Shown here: one piece after another, positions 23,484-33,411 of the stretch
How the letters are laid out: every line of letters begins with the position of its first letter
How positions within the stretch are numbered: position 1 is the stretch's first letter
Source: Shewanella metallivivens
Lineage (GTDB): Bacteria; Pseudomonadota; Gammaproteobacteria; Enterobacterales; Shewanellaceae
Reading direction: 5' to 3'
Assembly (NCBI RefSeq): GCF_028750675.1
Contig: NZ_JAQQPZ010000006.1
Location: 141,665-205,664, forward strand
DNA length: 64,000 nucleotides
Translations under genes and position numbers: made by a program
The notes under the pieces: model-generated
Databases searched by the model: none
The model's input: only the letters and a program-made list of their open reading frames with translations
Told to the model about the DNA's origin: nothing

Positions 23484-24341
23484 ATGAATAGCATATTCAA
23501 GGCATTTATCAAATATGTGGTTATTGCGCCCTTACTCAGTAGCACCTTGCTGTTTAGTCAAATCAGTGTGGCTGCCGATACCATGCCAGCGGTCGTTCAA
23601 ACAGGGCAGGCCTTGCACCAACAATGGCAAGCACTCGTGAGTCAGCACGTAAAGCCGATTAATCATGGCAGCAGTAGCACGGTAGATTATGCAGCGATGC
23701 AGCAGCAACGTACTCAACTGCAAAGCTACCTCAAGCAGCTCAGTAGCATCAGTCAGATGCAATTTGATGCATGGAATAAGGCATCGCAATTGGCATTTTT
23801 AATCAATGCTTACAACGCCTGGACGGTTGAGTTCATCTTAACCAAATATCCTGATATTGAATCGATAAAAGATCTTGGCGGATTGTTTAGCTCCCCCTGG
23901 GATAAAAGCGTTATTCCTTTACTTGGTAAAAATCGTAGCCTCAATGACATTGAGCACAAGCTTATTCGTGGCAGTGACAGATACAATGATCCGAGAATTC
24001 ATTTTGCGGTAAATTGTGCCAGTATTGGCTGCCCTGCTCTGCTTGAAGAAGCCTATACCGGTGCTAAGCTTGAGCAACAGCTTGATGCACAAACCAAACG
24101 TTTTTTAGCTGACACTAGCCGTAATTATGCCAAAGGTGACACGGTATATTTGTCTGCCATTTTTAAATGGTATGGTGATGACTTTACCCAAGGCTTTGCT
24201 GGGGCGGATTCTGTTGAGGCGTTTTTATTGTTGTATCCTAACGCATTACAACTTAATGCAGAGCAGCAAGTTGCGGCAAAAAAACAGCAATTAGATATCG
24301 ATTTTCTTGATTATAACTGGTCGTTAAATGCGGTTAGATAA
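23484..24341 (+). CDS. Exported DUF547 protein
   Basis: 285 residues with an N-terminal signal peptide (hydrophobic about 10-30, cut likely after SVAA). The DUF547 core is shown by LAFLINAYNAWTVEFIL, SLNDIEHKLIRG, DPRIHFAVNCASIGCP and FKWYGDDF. The conserved Cys pair in CASIGCP and acidic/His positions suggest a papain-like or transglutaminase-like fold, as proposed for the family, but activity is unproven. The last codons overlap the start of the next gene by 14 bp, so it belongs to the same operon. Confidence 0.85.
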   Translation: MNSIFKAFIKYVVIAPLLSSTLLFSQISVAADTMPAVVQTGQALHQQWQALVSQHVKPINHGSSSTVDYAAMQQQRTQLQSYLKQLSSISQMQFDAWNKASQLAFLINAYNAWTVEFILTKYPDIESIKDLGGLFSSPWDKSVIPLLGKNRSLNDIEHKLIRGSDRYNDPRIHFAVNCASIGCPALLEEAYTGAKLEQQLDAQTKRFLADTSRNYAKGDTVYLSAIFKWYGDDFTQGFAGADSVEAFLLLYPNALQLNAEQQVAAKKQQLDIDFLDYNWSLNAVR

Positions 24342-25620
24342 GCCAATGTGCTTCAATAAAATTTATCACATCATGCAGCCTATTGTGGCGGCTTTGGCAT
24401 TGGGTGTCAGTGTATATGCTTGCCTTTGGACGAGCGTAGCTTATGCACAAACCAATGAGCTTGGCGCATGGAAAGAGATTGAAGCGCGTGGCAACAATCA
24501 AGATGTGTACTTTCATGCTTGGGGCGGCGATCCGCAAATCAATCGCTATATTCAGTGGGTTGCCGAGCAAGTTAAGCAGCAATATCAAATCAATTTACAC
24601 CATGTCAAACTCACCGACACAGGCGAAGCGGTCAGCCGAGTGTTAGCAGAAAAATCAGCCAATAACGATAATAACGGCAAAGTCGATTTAGTGTGGATTA
24701 ACGGCGAAAACTTTGCCGCCATGGCAAAGCATCAATTATTAACACCAAACTGGGTAGCGCAATTGCCCAACTTTGCCTTAACCGACCCAGACAATAACCC
24801 TGCCATGAGCCGCGATTTTGGCGTACCGACTCAAGGCATGGAAGCGCCCTGGGGCAAAGCGGCATTGACGTTTTATTATGACAGCCGAGCGACACTATCT
24901 ACGCCGCAAACCTTGCAACAATTAAGTGCATGGGCCAAACAACATCCAGGGCGATTTACCTACCCTAAACCGCCTGATTTTTTAGCCATGAGCTTTTTAA
25001 AATATGCGCTAATCGCGCTTAACAACAGTCAGCCTGATGCCATTAAAAATAGACTTTATCAACCCGCTAGCGCTCAAAGCCAGGCATTGTTATTGCCTCC
25101 ACTTTGGCAATTCTTAGACGATTTACATCCAAACTTATGGCGTAAAGGACGACACTTTATGTCTAGCGGGTTAGCGCTGCGCCGATTAATGGGTGATGGC
25201 GAGTTAGCATTAGCATTTACCTTTTCGGCCGCCGAAGTGCCCGCCGCTGTCGCGCGCTTTGATTTGCCAGACAGCACCCGAAGTTATCGCATGCGTGATG
25301 GCAGTTTAAGCAACATCCATTTTATTGCTATTCCTTACAATGCCGCCCACCCAAATAGTGCCAAATTGGTGATTAACTTTTTACTCAGTCCAAAAGCACA
25401 GGCCAAAAAACAACAAGCAAGTGTGTGGGGAGATACCAGCGTGCTTGCTATACCGCAATTGCCCGCAACGCAACAGCTGTGGTTTGCTCCACCTACAGAG
25501 TCACATCCAAGCGCCAATATTGCTAATCAAGGCAGCAGTCCCGCATTGAGCGAGCCTCACCCAAGCTGGACTAACGTCATTGCAGCGCAGTGGTTACAGC
25601 GCTATGGAGTGATGCGGTGA
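24328..25620 (+). CDS. ynjB: YnjB-type ABC transporter substrate-binding protein
   Basis: 430 residues with a signal peptide ending TSVAYAQ (about residue 41). The mature part has the YnjB hallmarks FHAWGGDPQINRYIQW, VKLTDTGEAVSRVLAEK and VDLVWINGENFAAM, and folds like family 1 binding proteins. It delivers an unidentified ligand to the permease/ATPase encoded next. ATG at 24328 overlaps the DUF547 gene; ATG at 24346 is an equally possible start inside the signal peptide. The 3' end overlaps the permease gene. Confidence 0.85.
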   Translation: MRLDKPMCFNKIYHIMQPIVAALALGVSVYACLWTSVAYAQTNELGAWKEIEARGNNQDVYFHAWGGDPQINRYIQWVAEQVKQQYQINLHHVKLTDTGEAVSRVLAEKSANNDNNGKVDLVWINGENFAAMAKHQLLTPNWVAQLPNFALTDPDNNPAMSRDFGVPTQGMEAPWGKAALTFYYDSRATLSTPQTLQQLSAWAKQHPGRFTYPKPPDFLAMSFLKYALIALNNSQPDAIKNRLYQPASAQSQALLLPPLWQFLDDLHPNLWRKGRHFMSSGLALRRLMGDGELALAFTFSAAEVPAAVARFDLPDSTRSYRMRDGSLSNIHFIAIPYNAAHPNSAKLVINFLLSPKAQAKKQQASVWGDTSVLAIPQLPATQQLWFAPPTESHPSANIANQGSSPALSEPHPSWTNVIAAQWLQRYGVMR

Positions 25621-27323
25621 TAACAGCAAAAAGTGGTTTTAATACCTTGGTACGCAGTAGCCCATATTTAATGATGGCTTTGCTGGTGCTGCCCGTTATG
25701 GGTGGGCTAATTGCAGTGGTTTTGCCCGCTTTGGGCTGGTTTCCGGTACTTGGTTATACTCAATTTAATCTCAATGGCTTTGTAGATTTATGGCAAACAC
25801 CCGGCATTGGCGATATGGCGTTGCTCAGTGTATCCACCAGCTTTATTAGTACGATATTGGCTTTTGTCATTACCATGTTGATTTTGGGCAGTTACTTTAC
25901 TAGCCCCTGGCTGGCTTATATTCAACGTTTGTTGGGACCGATTTTAGTTATCCCTCATGCGGCAGCGGCGATTGCTATCGGTTTTTTAATTACCCCTTCG
26001 GGGATGTTTTCACGGCTGATGTCACCTTGGTTTAGCGGCTGGGATTCTCCACCCGATTGGCTTTTTCCACATGATGCAATGGGCCTAAGTATTATTTTAG
26101 GCTTAACCCTCAAAGAGTTGCCTTTTTTATTATTGATGGCACTGGGTGTACTGGCACAGCCTGAGTTAGGCCATACGCTGCGCGCTCAACATCGAGTGGC
26201 ATTAAGCTTGGGTTATTGCCCAATGACCGCTTTTTTCAAAGTGGTGTTACCCAGCTTATACCCGTTTTTACGTTTGCCAATTTTAGCGGTACTTGCCTAT
26301 GCCAGTGCCAGTGTCGAAATCCCATTAATTTTAGGCCCCAATAGTCCGCCGACGCTTGCTGTGGCTATTATGCAATGGTTTCACGATGTCGATTTAAACT
26401 TGCGCATTAAAGCCTCCGCGGGTGCCATTGTACAAATAACCCTGACATTACTTTTACTGCTTGGCTGGTGGCTGACAGAAAAGCTCATCAACACCCTGTC
26501 TCAATCTATGCTGGTTAATGGAAAACGAGAATATGCCGGTGCCATTATGCAAAACATGACTCACGTGATTACCCTAGTGATGTTAACGGTTATCGGCTTA
26601 GCCTTACTTGGTATGGTGTTATGGTCTTTTGCTGGTTTTTGGGCTTACCCTGATGTGCTGCCTCACACTTTTGTGACTCAGCATTGGCAATCGGCGTTGC
26701 AACAAATGCGCACGCCGCTACTCGATACAGTGTTAATTGGAGTTAGTGCGACGGGATTAGCGATTGTGCTGACCTTACTGACGCTAGAATCTGAGCAACA
26801 TACCAGTAAAGCCATCTCAAGATTAACCAGTGTGATCATCTATTTACCTTTGCTTATACCCAGCATTGCGTTTTTATTTGGCTTAGTGTGGTTATTAGAA
26901 CAAATGAACAGTCACCATACCTTTATTAATGTGGTATTGGCCCATTTACTCTTTGTTCTGCCCTACGTATTTTTATCGCTGGCGAGTAGTTACCGCCGTT
27001 TAGACCCACGATTTAGCTATGTTGCCGCCAGTTTAGGGGCAAGTCAGGCAAAAATATTTTGGCAGATAAAATTACCCATGTTGCTGGTGCCAATTTTTAT
27101 TGCTGTGGCACTAGGGTTAGCCATTAGTTTTAGCCAATATTTACCGACATTATTAGCCGGTGGTGGGCGGATTAATACCATTACCACTGAGGCGGTGACC
27201 TTAGCGAATGGCGCGAGTCGACGTACCAGCGCAGTTTACGCCTTAGTACAAATGCTGCTCCCCGCTCTGGTTTTTCTGCTCGCATGGGCGCTGCCTAAAA
27301 TGCTGTTAACACACCGCGAATAA
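25617..27323 (+). CDS. ynjC: YnjC-type ABC transporter permease (fused, two-domain)
   Basis: 568 residues with about 12 membrane helices in two homologous halves, each with a permease (binding-protein-dependent) loop. The first is around LSLGYCPMTAFFKVVLPSLY and the second around ASLGASQAKIFWQIKLPM, where the ATPase docks. The frame is open to a GTG at 25590, but I choose GTG 25617: it forms a GTGA overlap with the ynjB stop and has GGAG seven bases upstream. The double-permease form resembles Fe3+/thiamine importers (FbpB, ThiP), but the ligand is unknown. Confidence 0.85.
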   Translation: MITAKSGFNTLVRSSPYLMMALLVLPVMGGLIAVVLPALGWFPVLGYTQFNLNGFVDLWQTPGIGDMALLSVSTSFISTILAFVITMLILGSYFTSPWLAYIQRLLGPILVIPHAAAAIAIGFLITPSGMFSRLMSPWFSGWDSPPDWLFPHDAMGLSIILGLTLKELPFLLLMALGVLAQPELGHTLRAQHRVALSLGYCPMTAFFKVVLPSLYPFLRLPILAVLAYASASVEIPLILGPNSPPTLAVAIMQWFHDVDLNLRIKASAGAIVQITLTLLLLLGWWLTEKLINTLSQSMLVNGKREYAGAIMQNMTHVITLVMLTVIGLALLGMVLWSFAGFWAYPDVLPHTFVTQHWQSALQQMRTPLLDTVLIGVSATGLAIVLTLLTLESEQHTSKAISRLTSVIIYLPLLIPSIAFLFGLVWLLEQMNSHHTFINVVLAHLLFVLPYVFLSLASSYRRLDPRFSYVAASLGASQAKIFWQIKLPMLLVPIFIAVALGLAISFSQYLPTLLAGGGRINTITTEAVTLANGASRRTSAVYALVQMLLPALVFLLAWALPKMLLTHRE

Positions 27324-27331
27324 GGATACAT

Positions 27332-28006
27332 ATGCAAAAACACGAACGCACTAGCGCGGCGATGGCTAACACCTCTTCGTTGGTGATTGAACAGTTAACC
27401 CTTAAGCGGCAACAGCAGGTATTGTTATCATTAAACGAAACCATTGCTGGCGGTGATATCTTGACCGTTATGGGCCCATCAGGCAGTGGTAAATCGACAT
27501 TATTGAATTGGCTCACCGGAATGCTGCCAAAGGGGTTTAGTGCCAGCGGAGATATCTACCTAAACGAAAAGAAAATCACTGACATTGCCAGTCATCAACG
27601 ACAAATAGGATTATTATATCAAGACCCATTGTTGTTTCCGCACCTCACTGTGGCGGGTAATATTAGCTTTGCTATGCCTGCCGAGGCCAAAGCACAACGC
27701 AAAGCAACCATTAGCCAGGCATTATCTCAAGTGGGACTAGCCGGATTAGAACAACGCTGCCCGCAAAGTTTATCTGGGGGGCAACAAGCTAGAGTCGCGC
27801 TACTGAGAGTGTTACTCAGTCAGCCCAAAGCCATTTTACTTGATGAACCTTTTAGTAAACTTGATAGTCAATTACGCCAAGAAACACGCCAGTTAGTGTT
27901 TGAGCAAATTCGCCAACACAAACTGCCGGCGATTATGGTCACTCATGACCAAAGCGATGCCGACGCGGCCCAGGGCAAGATTATTTCGTTGTTTAGCGTG
28001 GATTAA
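27332..28006 (+). CDS. ynjD: YnjD-type ABC transporter ATPase
   Basis: 224 residues. Walker A GPSGSGKST, Q-loop LYQDPLLFPH, signature LSGGQQARVALLR, Walker B AILLDEPFSKLD and switch MVTHDQSDADA are intact, so it should hydrolyse ATP to drive import through the adjacent permease. ATG 27332 has AAGGA upstream and lies 8 bp after the permease stop. With the two preceding genes it makes a complete importer of the E. coli YnjBCD type. Confidence 0.92.
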   Translation: MQKHERTSAAMANTSSLVIEQLTLKRQQQVLLSLNETIAGGDILTVMGPSGSGKSTLLNWLTGMLPKGFSASGDIYLNEKKITDIASHQRQIGLLYQDPLLFPHLTVAGNISFAMPAEAKAQRKATISQALSQVGLAGLEQRCPQSLSGGQQARVALLRVLLSQPKAILLDEPFSKLDSQLRQETRQLVFEQIRQHKLPAIMVTHDQSDADAAQGKIISLFSVD

Positions 28007-28067
28007 ATCTGCAATGCTTTTTCGACATATATAAACAACAAATGTATCAATAAATTGGAAAACACAA

Positions 28068-28748
28068 ATGCTAGATAGATTCATAACACCTGTGATCAAG
28101 CCGATGCTTAAACCGCTTGTATTGCTACTGGATAAAAAACAAGTGCAACCCGACCAACTTACATTAGTCGGTTTTATCGTGGGTATGATGGCAGTGCCTT
28201 TTTTGGCGCTACAGCTATGGTATGTGGCATTATTTTTTATTGTATTAAACCGCGTGCTCGACGGCCTCGATGGTGCGCTTGCGCGTCATCAAAATCACAC
28301 AACGGCAGCAGGCGGTTATTTAGATATTTGCCTCGACTTTTTATTTTATGCCGCTATTCCTTTGGGGTTTGCGCTCGCGAATCCCAATGAAAATGCACTA
28401 GCCGCTGCCGTGCTTCTCACTGTGTTTATCGGTACTGGTTCGAGCTTTTTAGCATTTGCTATTCCGGCTGAAAAAATCAATTTACCGCGACCTCAATTTG
28501 TTCATAAAAGTTTTTACTTCTTAAATGGCCTTACCGAAGGTACTGAAACTATAGGATTTTTTGTAGCATTCTGTTTGTGGCCTGCTTACTTTTCAGAGCT
28601 TGCTTACACGTTTGCTTTTTTAGGCACGATAACCATTTTTACCCGTGTACATGGGGGCTATAACACCTTAAAAAATCACATGGCGATTCAATCATCTGCC
28701 AGTAAGGTCAAGGTCAATCACACCCCTGTTGAGGATCCTAAAGCATGA
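28068..28748 (+). CDS. ynjF: YnjF-type CDP-alcohol phosphatidyltransferase
   Basis: 226 residues, integral membrane. The full CDP-alcohol phosphotransferase motif D-x2-DG-x2-AR-x8-G-x3-D-x3-D is present (DGLDGALAR then GGYLDICLD). GTGSSFLAFA, HKSFYFLNGLTEGTETI and TRVHGGYNTL closely resemble E. coli YnjF, encoded there beside ynjBCD. It should transfer a phosphoalcohol from a CDP-linked donor to a second alcohol in a membrane lipid; donor and acceptor are unknown. The stop overlaps the next start (ATGA). Confidence 0.88.
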   Translation: MLDRFITPVIKPMLKPLVLLLDKKQVQPDQLTLVGFIVGMMAVPFLALQLWYVALFFIVLNRVLDGLDGALARHQNHTTAAGGYLDICLDFLFYAAIPLGFALANPNENALAAAVLLTVFIGTGSSFLAFAIPAEKINLPRPQFVHKSFYFLNGLTEGTETIGFFVAFCLWPAYFSELAYTFAFLGTITIFTRVHGGYNTLKNHMAIQSSASKVKVNHTPVEDPKA

Positions 28749-29557
28749 TAGATGACATGGTGACCATTAGATTGGGGGTGTTTTTAACCATTTTGGCACT
28801 GATGATGAGCCTCGAAGCCTTGTTTCCTGCCAGAAAGCTCATTAACAGTCCCCAGTCAGCCTCAATGGCAACACGTTGGCTGGGCAACTTTGGCTTACTC
28901 GTGATTTCATCGGTTATCGCTAGGTTGATTTTACCGATAGGTTTGGCAGGTTTTGCCTTGTATGCCAGTGCGCAACAATGGGGGCTATTACATTATTTGA
29001 GTTTGCCGCTTTGGCTTTATATCGGCGTCAGTGTGTTGTTACTTGATATGTTGATTTATTGGCAGCACAGGTTGTTTCATCGCATTCCTGTATTGTGGCG
29101 TTTACATAAAGTTCACCACGCCGACCGCCATGTCGACAGCAGCACCGCACTGAGGTTTCACCCCATCGAAATCATTGCCAGCCTTGGTATAAAAGCCGTC
29201 GCCATTGTACTCTTTGGTTTGCCCGCTGAAGCGGTCATCTTGTTTGAGATATTACTCAATGGCTTTGCTATTTTTAACCACGCCAATATTCGCTTACCCG
29301 CCAACATTGAAAAACTCGCTCGGTTAGTCTTGGTCACCCAAGTTTTGCATCGCATACATCACAGCCAACTGATGATCGAAAGCAACAGCAACTTTGGCTT
29401 TAGTATTATTTGGTGGGATAGGCTGTTTGGCACTTACACTGCACAAGCCAGTAAGCCTGATAATCAAATTGATATTGGCCTAACCCAATACCCTAACGCC
29501 AAACAGAATGCATGGCTCGGCGGTTTATTGTGGATGCCTTTTTCCAATAAAAAGTAA
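28745..29557 (+). CDS. Sterol desaturase/fatty acid hydroxylase family protein
   Basis: 270 residues with four or more membrane helices and the diiron histidine boxes of the family: HRLFH, HKVHHADRH and HRIHHS. Members use O2 to hydroxylate or desaturate sterols, fatty acids or ether lipids. Bacteria of this kind do not make sterols, so a lipid or fatty acid substrate is likelier. It starts in a 4-bp ATGA overlap with ynjF, which supports a joint role in modifying the same lipid; this is inference. Confidence 0.85.
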   Translation: MIDDMVTIRLGVFLTILALMMSLEALFPARKLINSPQSASMATRWLGNFGLLVISSVIARLILPIGLAGFALYASAQQWGLLHYLSLPLWLYIGVSVLLLDMLIYWQHRLFHRIPVLWRLHKVHHADRHVDSSTALRFHPIEIIASLGIKAVAIVLFGLPAEAVILFEILLNGFAIFNHANIRLPANIEKLARLVLVTQVLHRIHHSQLMIESNSNFGFSIIWWDRLFGTYTAQASKPDNQIDIGLTQYPNAKQNAWLGGLLWMPFSNKK

Positions 29558-29746
29558 TCACGCTATCGGTCGCACCAACTCAATCTAACATACTGTTTTT
29601 TGCAAGATAAAAAAATCATTCTTGTTAAACGTATACACTTGAAATTAATATTATCTTTATTTGTGATATGTAACGTTTCAGGTCCTTGATTAAACTGCTC
29701 ATCGTCACCAAAATGATGATTATCGATGCTCACCAATAGAGATAAT

Positions 29747-30832
29747 ATGATCGGTTTTACTCAAGGTTTAAAAACGAAAATTGCCGAATTAGAACAATTA
29801 TTGGCAAGCAAAGAACAGCAACATGCCGATGAGCTAACACAATTACACCACAACATTTCACAATTAACTCAACAGTTAACTCGTTGTGAACAACAATCAG
29901 AATACGATACAAATTGCACTAATTTACAGCGGCAAGGTACTTCGATGCTCAATGATATTCGTGATAGTACCCTAGCGAATTCAGTAAAATTAGATGAAGA
30001 AAAACAAATGCTCGACGAGGTAGACCAACTCTTTGGCCAAACTCGCGTAGCCATAGATAACTTAAAAGGTCGTGCAGAAAACTTAAACGAACATGCAGAA
30101 AAAAGCATGGCAACGGCAGAAGAGTTGAGCCAATCGGCTAATGGTATTAGCCACCTAGTAGCCTCTATTCAACAGATCTCAGAACAAACCAACTTACTTG
30201 CACTCAATGCCGCCATTGAAGCAGCCCGGGCTGGTGATGCCGGACGTGGCTTTGCCGTGGTCGCTAGCGAGGTCCGTAATTTGGCCAGTAATGCGCACGA
30301 TGCCAGTGCCAATATTGAAACATTAGTGGCTAAAGTGATTAAACAAACTGAACAGATTAAACAAGTGGTTATCACCAATCAAACTTGTTCAAGTGACATT
30401 GCCGTCTCTTCAGAACAAATCGATCAAGTAGTCTCTGATGTATTACAAACCTCAAGCCAAATGAAACAGGTGATTGGTGAAGCGTCAATGACTGCATTTT
30501 TAACCACGGTCAAATTAGATCACAGCGTTTGGAAGAGTCAGGTTTACAGTATCCTTGCCAATAGAAACCACAGTGCCAGTGTCAATAGCCATACCGAGTG
30601 TCGTTTAGGTAAATGGTATTATCATGGCGAAGGCCAACAATTTGCCAGTTTGTCGAGCTTTAAAGCCATTGAACAACCTCATAAAGCGGTGCATAGCGCA
30701 GGAAAAGCCGCAGTAGTGGCAATGCAATCGGGCCATGAAGCAGAAATGTTAACTCACCTTGAAACCATGGAAAATGCCAGTATTAGTGTGGTACGCGCAA
30801 TAGATAAATTGCTTGTACAAAGTCAATATTAA
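29747..30832 (+). CDS. Soluble chemoreceptor-like protein with CZB zinc-binding domain
   Basis: About 361 residues without membrane segments. An N-terminal coiled coil (about 5-60) leads into an MCP signalling domain whose tip reads [21 protein letters not shown] and is followed by [15 protein letters not shown]. The C-terminal CZB domain has the zinc ligands in LDHSVWK, CRLGKWY and [11 protein letters not shown] receptors sense zinc or hypochlorous acid and signal to CheA or other partners. ATG 29747 has AGAGA upstream; ATG 29726 has none. No che gene is near. Confidence 0.88.
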   Translation: MIGFTQGLKTKIAELEQLLASKEQQHADELTQLHHNISQLTQQLTRCEQQSEYDTNCTNLQRQGTSMLNDIRDSTLANSVKLDEEKQMLDEVDQLFGQTRVAIDNLKGRAENLNEHAEKSMATAEELSQSANGISHLVASIQQISEQTNLLALNAAIEAARAGDAGRGFAVVASEVRNLASNAHDASANIETLVAKVIKQTEQIKQVVITNQTCSSDIAVSSEQIDQVVSDVLQTSSQMKQVIGEASMTAFLTTVKLDHSVWKSQVYSILANRNHSASVNSHTECRLGKWYYHGEGQQFASLSSFKAIEQPHKAVHSAGKAAVVAMQSGHEAEMLTHLETMENASISVVRAIDKLLVQSQY

Positions 30833-31006
30833 TAAACGCTTTCGCTTAGTCGCCGCTAAAAAAAATTCGTTAGCCAGTTAACACCTGGCTAGCAGATTGT
30901 GCCATGTCGCCCTTATCACTAAAATCTCCCGCGTGTTTTCACAAAATCGCCTGCCCATGCTATATTAGCGCCCATTCGAATTTGTTTAATCAGTTAAGGT
31001 TTATCC

Positions 31007-31699
31007 ATGAAGATCGGTATTATTGGCGCTATGGAGCCAGAAGTTGTTCATTTAGTACAAGCCATTGTTGAGCCCGAGCATACTACTATCGCAGGCATCG
31101 AATTTATTAGCGGTAATATTGGCGATAAACAAGTGGTTGTCACCCGCTCAGGCATTGGGAAAGTCGCTGCCAGTATTGCTACAACGTTACTGATTGAAAA
31201 GTTCGCGGTATCACATGTGATTAATACCGGTTCAGCAGGTGGTTTTGTTGACTCATTGGCGATTGGCGATATTGTCATTTCATCTGAAGTTCGCCACCAC
31301 GATGTAGATGTCACCGCTTTTGGTTACGAGATTGGCCAGATGGCACAACAGCCGGCCGCTTTTTTACCTGAGAGCACATTAGTCAATGCCGCTAAACAAG
31401 CCGTTGCAGAATTAGGGGAAGTGAACGCCATTGAAGGGTTAATTTGTACCGGCGACAGCTTTATTTGCGATCCTGTTCGCACCAAAGTGATGCGCGAAAA
31501 CTTCCCAACTATGGCGGCATGTGAAATGGAAGGGGCAGCCATTGCTCAGGTTTGTCATCAGTTTAACGTGCCATTTGTGGTTATCCGTTCTTTATCTGAC
31601 AATGCTAATAATGATTCGCCAGTGGATTTCGACTCGTACATCATTAAAGCTGGTATGCACTCTGCTATGATGGTGATAGCACTGCTACAACAGTTATAA
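31007..31699 (+). CDS. mtnN: 5'-methylthioadenosine/S-adenosylhomocysteine nucleosidase
   Basis: Removes adenine from MTA and SAH, feeding the methyl cycle and quorum-signal precursor synthesis. The 230 residues contain the catalytic Glu12 (GAMEPEV), the ribose-binding Glu175 (CEMEGAAIA) and the proton donor Asp198 (SLSDNAN). Length and motifs match E. coli MtnN. AAGG lies upstream of ATG 31007. Transcribed alone or with the CobD-like gene 115 bp downstream. Confidence 0.95.
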   Translation: MKIGIIGAMEPEVVHLVQAIVEPEHTTIAGIEFISGNIGDKQVVVTRSGIGKVAASIATTLLIEKFAVSHVINTGSAGGFVDSLAIGDIVISSEVRHHDVDVTAFGYEIGQMAQQPAAFLPESTLVNAAKQAVAELGEVNAIEGLICTGDSFICDPVRTKVMRENFPTMAACEMEGAAIAQVCHQFNVPFVVIRSLSDNANNDSPVDFDSYIIKAGMHSAMMVIALLQQL

Positions 31700-31814
31700 C
31701 TGTTTCACATGGTTTCAGCGTCGGGTTAAGAGTCGTTGAATCCATGGCTTAACCACTAAAATAAACGACAGCGCCTGTATCCGCTTGCTCTTGTAGCCAA
31801 AATATCGAGCCGTT

Positions 31815-32819
31815 ATGATTAATCCATTATTTAATCCACAATTGTTAAGCCAGGACGGTGGACTCTTACAAAGCTTCTGTATTTTATTTTGCGCATTAGT
31901 ATTAGCTCGATTTGCCCCTATTTCTAGAGATTTACAACCCCTGCTTTGGTTTAATCGCATAGCTGTTTTAATTTCGACTAAGGTCAATCACCCTGAACGC
32001 GCTGTCAGCCAACAACTTACCGCTGGTATTCTCGCCACTCTCATTCTTATTGTTCCCTGCGGAATTATTGTGAGTTTTTTACTGAATTTGGCAGCTTACC
32101 CATGGTTTTTTGAGCTAATTATTTTATATTTTTGTTTGTGTGACTCCGCTTTTAAACCGGTCGCAGAAAAGGTCGTTGATGCCATTACATCTGGTCATAA
32201 ACAAGATGCTAAGCAATTGCTCTCGCCTTGGGTAAGTCAAAACACGCAAGTGCTCTCTGAGGTAGGATTGAGTAAAGCCACCATCGAGAAACTGTTTACC
32301 ACCCCAATATATGGCACCATAGCCACTATTGTATTTTTTGCCCTTGGCGGTGCCACGATGACCTTAGTGGTGAGAATGCTAAGACAGCTTGAACACAGCT
32401 GGCCACCTTATCATCCTCATTTTCACGTGTTTTCGAGTTTTATCTGCCAATTCAATCGGGTAATCTTCTTTATCCCTACCTTGCTATGGCATTGCTCATT
32501 GGCTATTCAATTTGGACAGCTCGGCTTCAAATCAGTTTGGAGCTCAATCATTCCCCACGCCAACAGCCAACAACTTAATAATCAGTATGGTAGTTATGCT
32601 TTAGCGGCTAATTTATTAAAAATAGAATTGGGTGGACCACAACAGTTTATTGAAAACGGCACCAGCATCCGAGTGGATTTAGCCAAAGTAAAAGCCGGCC
32701 CACTGCCTGATCATCGCCACATAAACCAAGCGATCACCGTCACGCAAACTGCTAACTTATTTTGGATAAGCTTAACCTTATTACTGCCGTTGATTTGGGT
32801 AGGATTAAGATTTATTTAA
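31815..32819 (+). CDS. CobD/CbiB-family membrane protein
   Basis: 334 residues with about five membrane helices. It resembles adenosylcobinamide-phosphate synthases, with AVSQQLTAGILATLIL, the helix starting YFCLCDSAFKPVAEKV, and LLKIELGGPQQF near the C-terminus. True CobD attaches aminopropanol to cobyric acid. The usual signature residues are only partly recognisable, so it may be a divergent paralogue. No other cobalamin genes are in the window. Confidence 0.6.
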   Translation: MINPLFNPQLLSQDGGLLQSFCILFCALVLARFAPISRDLQPLLWFNRIAVLISTKVNHPERAVSQQLTAGILATLILIVPCGIIVSFLLNLAAYPWFFELIILYFCLCDSAFKPVAEKVVDAITSGHKQDAKQLLSPWVSQNTQVLSEVGLSKATIEKLFTTPIYGTIATIVFFALGGATMTLVVRMLRQLEHSWPPYHPHFHVFSSFICQFNRVIFFIPTLLWHCSLAIQFGQLGFKSVWSSIIPHANSQQLNNQYGSYALAANLLKIELGGPQQFIENGTSIRVDLAKVKAGPLPDHRHINQAITVTQTANLFWISLTLLLPLIWVGLRFI

Positions 32820-33018
32820 AACATGTAAATCCTGTTTTAAACGCGTTATTATTTAGCGATAATAGCTAAAATTTGCGGTTAAAGACGCATTGCGATGTAA
32901 CGTCATAAGTCTTTGTTAATATAAACATCTGGCTAAAGGCTGACATCGTTATAATCGTCCCCCCTCTTTAGTCAGCAACTGTTGATTATTACCAGCGTAA
33001 AATCTGCTTAGGAATACC

Positions 33019-33411
33019 ATGTTACTCAATAATTTACATGTATCGTTAACCACTCCGGCACTATTATTTCCGGCAATCTCCTTATTATTGCTGGCTTACA
33101 CTAACCGCTTTTTCTCTCTTGCTGCGCTCATTCGTAACCTCAGCAGCAATGACAAGCCGGTACAAGATGAACAAATTAAAAACTTACGCCAACGGATTAT
33201 TATCATCCGTAAAATGCAAGAAGCTGGTGTCAGCAGTTTTGCCTTGTGCGTGCTTTGCATGATATTAATTTATACCGGTTTTAATCAAACGGGTTCAATT
33301 GTGTTTGGCCTTAGCTTACTGTTATTACTCTATTCATTGATTTTATCGGTGATTGAAATTCGCATATCTGTTGATGCACTTAACATTCACCTCAAAGAGC
33401 TAAGTAAATGA
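33019..33411 (+). CDS. DUF2721-like small membrane protein
   Basis: 130 residues with three predicted helices (about 10-30, 72-90, 92-114) and the charged stretch [16 protein letters not shown] between them, as in DUF2721 proteins. Function unknown. Its TGA stop overlaps the next start (ATGA), so the two are translationally coupled. Confidence 0.65.
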   Translation: MLLNNLHVSLTTPALLFPAISLLLLAYTNRFFSLAALIRNLSSNDKPVQDEQIKNLRQRIIIIRKMQEAGVSSFALCVLCMILIYTGFNQTGSIVFGLSLLLLLYSLILSVIEIRISVDALNIHLKELSK

